DNA of 8,308 nt, taken from an uncultured Lachnospiraceae bacterium (GTDB lineage Bacteria; Bacillota; Clostridia; Lachnospirales; Lachnospiraceae). Where the stretch lies: contig CAKRTZ010000073.1 in assembly GCA_934402515.1 (NCBI GenBank), positions 1 to 8,308 of the forward strand, given 5' to 3'. Both the position numbers and the translations under genes were made by a program. The notes beneath the pieces were generated by a model that saw only the letters and a program-made list of their open reading frames with translations, had not been told where the DNA came from and did not search any database. Numbering within the stretch: position 1 is the first letter of the stretch; each line of letters begins with the position of its first letter. Of this stretch, positions 5,757 through 8,308 are shown one piece after another.

Positions 5757-6944
5757 TTATGTTAGACCATTCACGGCTGCCTCCAGCTTTTCCAGTGCTG
5801 TGATAAGTGTTTTTCTGGGACAGGCTACGTTCCAGCGCTCGAACCCCTCCCCGATACTGCCAAACATGGAACCGCTGTCCAGCCACAGTCCGGCTTTGTC
5901 CAGGATCAGACTTTCCAGCTGCTTGGGGGAAAGCCCCAGGGCTTTGAAATCCATCCATACCAGATAGGTTCCCTCCGGCTCGTTCATGCGGATCTGGGGA
6001 ATCCGGTTCTGGATAAAATTCCGAGTATAGTGGATGTTTTCCCGCACATAGGCGAGCATGCCCTGATACCATTTCTCGCCTTTCGCATATGCCTCCTTTG
6101 CTCCCACAAGTCCCATCACATTCAACTGGCTGTAGCCTGCGGCATTGATGCGCGCCTGGAATTTTACCCGCAGCTCCGGGTTAGGAATAAAAATATTGGA
6201 CACCTGGAGTCCCGCCAGATTGAAAGTTTTGCTGGGGGAGGTACAGGTAACGGTAATCTCCTCGTATTCCTTTTTCAGATTGGAAAATACCAGATGCTTG
6301 CCCTGGAAAATCAAATCGTGGTGAATCTCATCACACACCACCTTGACCCCGTGTTTCACACAGATGTCGCCGATGGTACTCAGTTCCTCCCAGCTCCACA
6401 CCCGTCCTACCGGATTATGGGGCGAACATAGCAGGAACAGTTTCACCTTTTCCCGGACAATCTTCTGCTCGAAGTCCAGAAAATCAATCTGGTATCTGCC
6501 ACCGGCTCCCTGGTAGAGATTGCTGCTCACCATCCGCCGTCCGTTGTCCTGAATCACTTCCGTGAAAGGATAGTAAACCGGCTGCTGAATCAGCACCGCA
6601 TCCCCCGGCTCCGTGTACGCCTGAATTGCCATTGCCAGGGCAAAGACCACACCGGGTGTCTTGATGAGCCATTCCGGCTGTACTGTCCAGTCGTGGTGCT
6701 TTTTCATCCATGCCGCCACTGCCTCGAAGTAGTCCTCCTTGGTGTCGGAATAGCCGAAAATACCGTGCTGTACCTGTTTTTCCAACGCCTCTGTCACATA
6801 GGAGGAGGTAGGAAAATCCATATCTGCCACCCACAGAGGCAGCACATCCGCTGGCTTTCCCCGCTCCATGGCAAAGTCATATTTTAAGGAATCGGTTCCC
6901 GTCCGTTTTGTCACTTTATCAAAATCCAGATTTTTTTCTCCCAT
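5757..6944 (-). CDS. PatB/MalY-type PLP-dependent C-S beta-lyase / aminotransferase
   Basis: Fold-type I PLP enzyme, 395 residues from the start at 6944. Seen (numbered from that start): WVADMDFP (38-45), the PatB/MalY hallmark near the N-terminus; CSPHNPVGRVW (173-183) with the PLP-contacting Asn; VVCDEIHHDL (203-212) with D205; TSPSKTFNLAGLQ (235-247) with K239 as the internal-aldimine lysine; and RWNVACPR (370-377) holding the carboxylate-binding Arg. Known: this group cleaves cystathionine, cysteine or S-alkyl-cysteines to thiol or sulfide, pyruvate and ammonia. Start choice: an ATG at 6953, inside the preceding gene, lies only 1 nt from AAAGGA, whereas 6944 is 10 nt away and one base after the upstream TAA (TAAGATG), so 6944 is better. 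Either way the genes are translationally coupled. Family secure; preferred substrate unknown. Confidence 0.92.
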   Translation of the reverse strand: MGEKNLDFDKVTKRTGTDSLKYDFAMERGKPADVLPLWVADMDFPTSSYVTEALEKQVQHGIFGYSDTKEDYFEAVAAWMKKHHDWTVQPEWLIKTPGVVFALAMAIQAYTEPGDAVLIQQPVYYPFTEVIQDNGRRMVSSNLYQGAGGRYQIDFLDFEQKIVREKVKLFLLCSPHNPVGRVWSWEELSTIGDICVKHGVKVVCDEIHHDLIFQGKHLVFSNLKKEYEEITVTCTSPSKTFNLAGLQVSNIFIPNPELRVKFQARINAAGYSQLNVMGLVGAKEAYAKGEKWYQGMLAYVRENIHYTRNFIQNRIPQIRMNEPEGTYLVWMDFKALGLSPKQLESLILDKAGLWLDSGSMFGSIGEGFERWNVACPRKTLITALEKLEAAVNGLT

Positions 6945-6945
6945 C

Positions 6946-8124
6946 TTATGCATTTCCTTTCTCTTTTTCTCCTAATAAGGCAAACACTCTGTCCAAATCC
7001 TCAATTAAATCCTCCACTGCCTCAATACCGATGGACATCCGCAGCACCTGGTCTGTCAATCCGTTTTTCAGGCGTACCTCCTCCGGCACATCCGCATGGG
7101 TCTGGGTCACGGGATAGGTAATCAGTGTCTCCACACCACCCAGACTCTCCGCAAACTGAATCAGTTTGACATTGTCTAAAATGGCGTGTGCCTGCGCCGT
7201 GGTCTGCACCTCAAAGGACAGCATGGAACCAAACCCTCTCGCCTGCTTTTTCATAATCTCATGTCCCGGATGTTCCGGAAGTCCGGGATAAATCACCCGT
7301 TTCACACAGGGCTGCTTTTGTAACCACCGGGCAATCTGTAAGGCATTTTCCTGTGCCCGTTCCATCCGCAGTGCCAGGGTTTTGATGCCCCTTAGAATCA
7401 GCCAGCAATCATTGGGTGCCAGTCCCGCTCCTGTGGTTTTCATCAGGAAACGGAGGCGTTCTGCCAGTTCCTCTTTGTCGGTTACCAGAAAGCCTGCCAG
7501 GGTGTCGTTGTGCCCTCCCAGGAATTTGGTACCACTGTGAATCACCACATCTGCTCCCAGTTGCAGGGGATTCTGAAAATAGGGAGACAGGAAAGTATTG
7601 TCCACAAAGAGATACAGTCCGTGCCGTCTGGCAATGGCTGCCGCTTTTGCAATATCCGTCACATTCATCATGGGATTGGTGGGTGTCTCGATGAAAATCG
7701 CTTTGGTGTTGGGTCTGACAGCCGCCTCGATATCCGCTACGCTGCAATTCAGACTGGTAAATTCCACCCCGTTTTTGCTGTTCACATGGGTGAAAAGGCG
7801 GATACTGCCGCCATACAAATCTTTATCTACGATCAGATGGTCTCCCGGAGAAAAAAGTTCCATCAGCAACGTAATTGCCGCCATTCCGCTAGACAGGGCA
7901 AAACCATCGGTGCCCCCCTCCAACTGAGCTACTACCTTTTCCACCCGTTCCCTGGTGGGGTTCTGTGTCCGGCTGTAATCGTAACCGGTGCTTTTTCCCA
8001 CACCGAAATGGGTAAAGGTCGCGGTCTGAAAAATAGGGAAACTGACGGCGCCGTAATACTGCTCGCCTCTGGTTTCCTCATCCTGTGCCAGGTGGATACA
8101 TTTTGTTTTGATATCTCTTTCCAT
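6946..8124 (-). CDS. Cys/Met-metabolism PLP enzyme (cystathionine gamma-synthase/gamma-lyase type)
   Basis: 392 residues, the usual length. Seen: YDYSRTQNPTR (48-58), whose Tyr and Arg bind the PLP phosphate of the neighbouring subunit; ALSSGMAA (76-83); Y104, which stacks on the cofactor; ETPTNP (146-151); VDNTF (174-178) with D175; SGTKFLGGHND (197-207) with K200 forming the Schiff base; SLGGVETL (327-334) with a Glu typical of gamma-acting members; and LRMSIGIE (361-368) with the substrate-carboxylate Arg 362. Known: members make or split cystathionine, or carry out O-acetylhomoserine sulfhydrylation or methionine gamma-lysis; sequence alone does not separate these. The ribosome site CACGGAGG lies 6 nt before ATG. 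First gene of its operon, followed immediately by a C-S beta-lyase, which suggests trans-sulfuration or sulfide release. Confidence 0.92.
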   Translation of the reverse strand: MERDIKTKCIHLAQDEETRGEQYYGAVSFPIFQTATFTHFGVGKSTGYDYSRTQNPTRERVEKVVAQLEGGTDGFALSSGMAAITLLMELFSPGDHLIVDKDLYGGSIRLFTHVNSKNGVEFTSLNCSVADIEAAVRPNTKAIFIETPTNPMMNVTDIAKAAAIARRHGLYLFVDNTFLSPYFQNPLQLGADVVIHSGTKFLGGHNDTLAGFLVTDKEELAERLRFLMKTTGAGLAPNDCWLILRGIKTLALRMERAQENALQIARWLQKQPCVKRVIYPGLPEHPGHEIMKKQARGFGSMLSFEVQTTAQAHAILDNVKLIQFAESLGGVETLITYPVTQTHADVPEEVRLKNGLTDQVLRMSIGIEAVEDLIEDLDRVFALLGEKEKGNA

Positions 8125-8129
8125 AAAAA

Positions 8130-8208
8130 ACCTCCGTGGAGTTACTTTCTGTTTATTCCTATCATTTCTATAGGTTTAATATAAACAGGATTATAACTAC
8201 ACGGAGGT
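8130..8208. repeat. Nested inverted repeat spanning promoter A, 5' UTR and ribosome site
   Basis: Outer arms 8130-8144 and 8194-8208 pair at 14 of 15 positions and include CCTCCGTG / CACGGAGG. Inner arms 8149-8156 and 8181-8188 (CTGTTTAT / ATAAACAG) pair perfectly, and the operator palindrome sits at the centre. One outer arm is the ribosome binding site of the first PLP gene; its complement lies between the -35 and -10 boxes of promoter A. Only transcripts starting upstream of promoter A would contain both arms and could fold to hide the ribosome site. Confidence 0.6.
8157..8175 (-). promoter_or_regulatory. Operator A: palindrome ACCTAT-N7-ATAGGA
   Basis: On the minus strand: ACCTATAGAAATGATAGGA, perfect CCTAT/ATAGG half-sites around 7 bp. 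It starts 14 bp after the -10 of promoter A, the same placement as operators B1 and C. It also forms the core of a larger inverted repeat (8130-8208). Confidence 0.65.
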
Positions 8209-8218
8209 CGTGGGTCAA
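8190..8218 (-). promoter_or_regulatory. Promoter A for the two PLP-enzyme genes
   Basis: TTGACC (-35, 8218-8213) and TATAAT (-10, 8195-8190) are separated by the optimal 17 bp. The predicted start near 8183 gives a UTR of about 60 nt to the ATG at 8124. Operator A lies just downstream. The remaining bases 8219-8308 hold no feature I can support beyond short open frames. Confidence 0.72.
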
Positions 8219-8308
8219 ATTGGTTTTCTTTATAGCTGGTTATCGAAAAATCCTTTATAGGACCTGGGGCTAAATAGAATATTCCGGCGCATCGGGACGA
8301 TTGTTCAA

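Noticed and set aside
8142..8165. Short ORF MIGINRK in the 5' UTR of the first PLP gene as a leader peptide
   Set aside because: No ribosome site and no Cys or repeated Met codons; its ATG lies within the operator palindrome.
8246..8262. Minus-strand TCCTATAAAGGA followed by TTTTT, a possible terminator of an upstream gene
   Set aside because: The stem is only 4 bp and AT-rich; no upstream gene can be confirmed inside the window.
8142..8306. Open minus-strand frame of about 54 codons running in from the right edge
   Set aside because: No start codon context, and it runs through promoter A and its operator; a frame of this length is expected by chance in six frames.
8270..8308. Minus-strand frame ending NNRPDAPEYSI before TAG, perhaps the C-terminus of an upstream gene
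   Set aside because: Only 12 codons are visible and they match nothing I recognise; cannot be supported without more sequence.

Overview
The window looks like chromosomal DNA of a low-to-mid GC Gram-positive anaerobe, most likely a gut Clostridia/Lachnospiraceae-type Firmicute. Reasons: strong AGGAGG-like ribosome sites, a lipobox substrate-binding protein, AT-rich intergenic regions between GC-richer genes, and housekeeping-type TTGACA/TATAAT promoters. This placement is inference from style; no 16S or other marker is present. All nine recognised reading frames lie on the minus strand, so transcription runs from high to low coordinates.

Layout in transcription order. (1) About 8218-5757: a promoter and operator drive two overlapping PLP-enzyme genes, a Cys/Met-metabolism (cystathionine gamma-synthase/lyase type) enzyme and a PatB/MalY-type C-S beta-lyase. 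(2) About 5690-142: a second promoter with two operator copies drives six tightly packed genes: an L-2-amino-thiazoline-4-carboxylate (ATC) hydrolase-family protein, a NitT/TauT-type ABC transporter (permease, lipoprotein, ATPase), a nitroreductase-family flavoprotein with an N-terminal extension, and an M20D amidohydrolase. (3) About 132-1: a third promoter and operator precede a reading frame that leaves the window at position 1 and begins MMMMCCCSMCMC, almost entirely Met and Cys. It looks like a sulfur-amino-acid-sensing leader peptide, or the start of a most unusual protein.

The unifying signal is a 19-bp palindrome, consensus ACCTAY-N7-RTAGGA on the minus strand. It lies 14-15 bp downstream of the -10 box in all three promoters, with one further copy over the -35 of the second. 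One repressor therefore probably controls all three units. Given the gene content, a cysteine/sulfur repressor (for example CymR-like, Rrf2 family) is a reasonable guess, not a demonstration.

Taken together, the region reads as a sulfur-scavenging locus. An organosulfur compound is imported, opened or deacylated by the ATC-hydrolase-like and M20D enzymes (perhaps with a redox step by the flavoprotein), and sulfur is released or moved between cysteine and homocysteine by the two PLP enzymes. The substrate is unknown; cysteine-derived thiazolines and N-acyl or S-substituted cysteines are the best candidates. No RNA genes, CRISPR arrays or insertion sequences were found, and no stretch over 300 bases lacks a gene.
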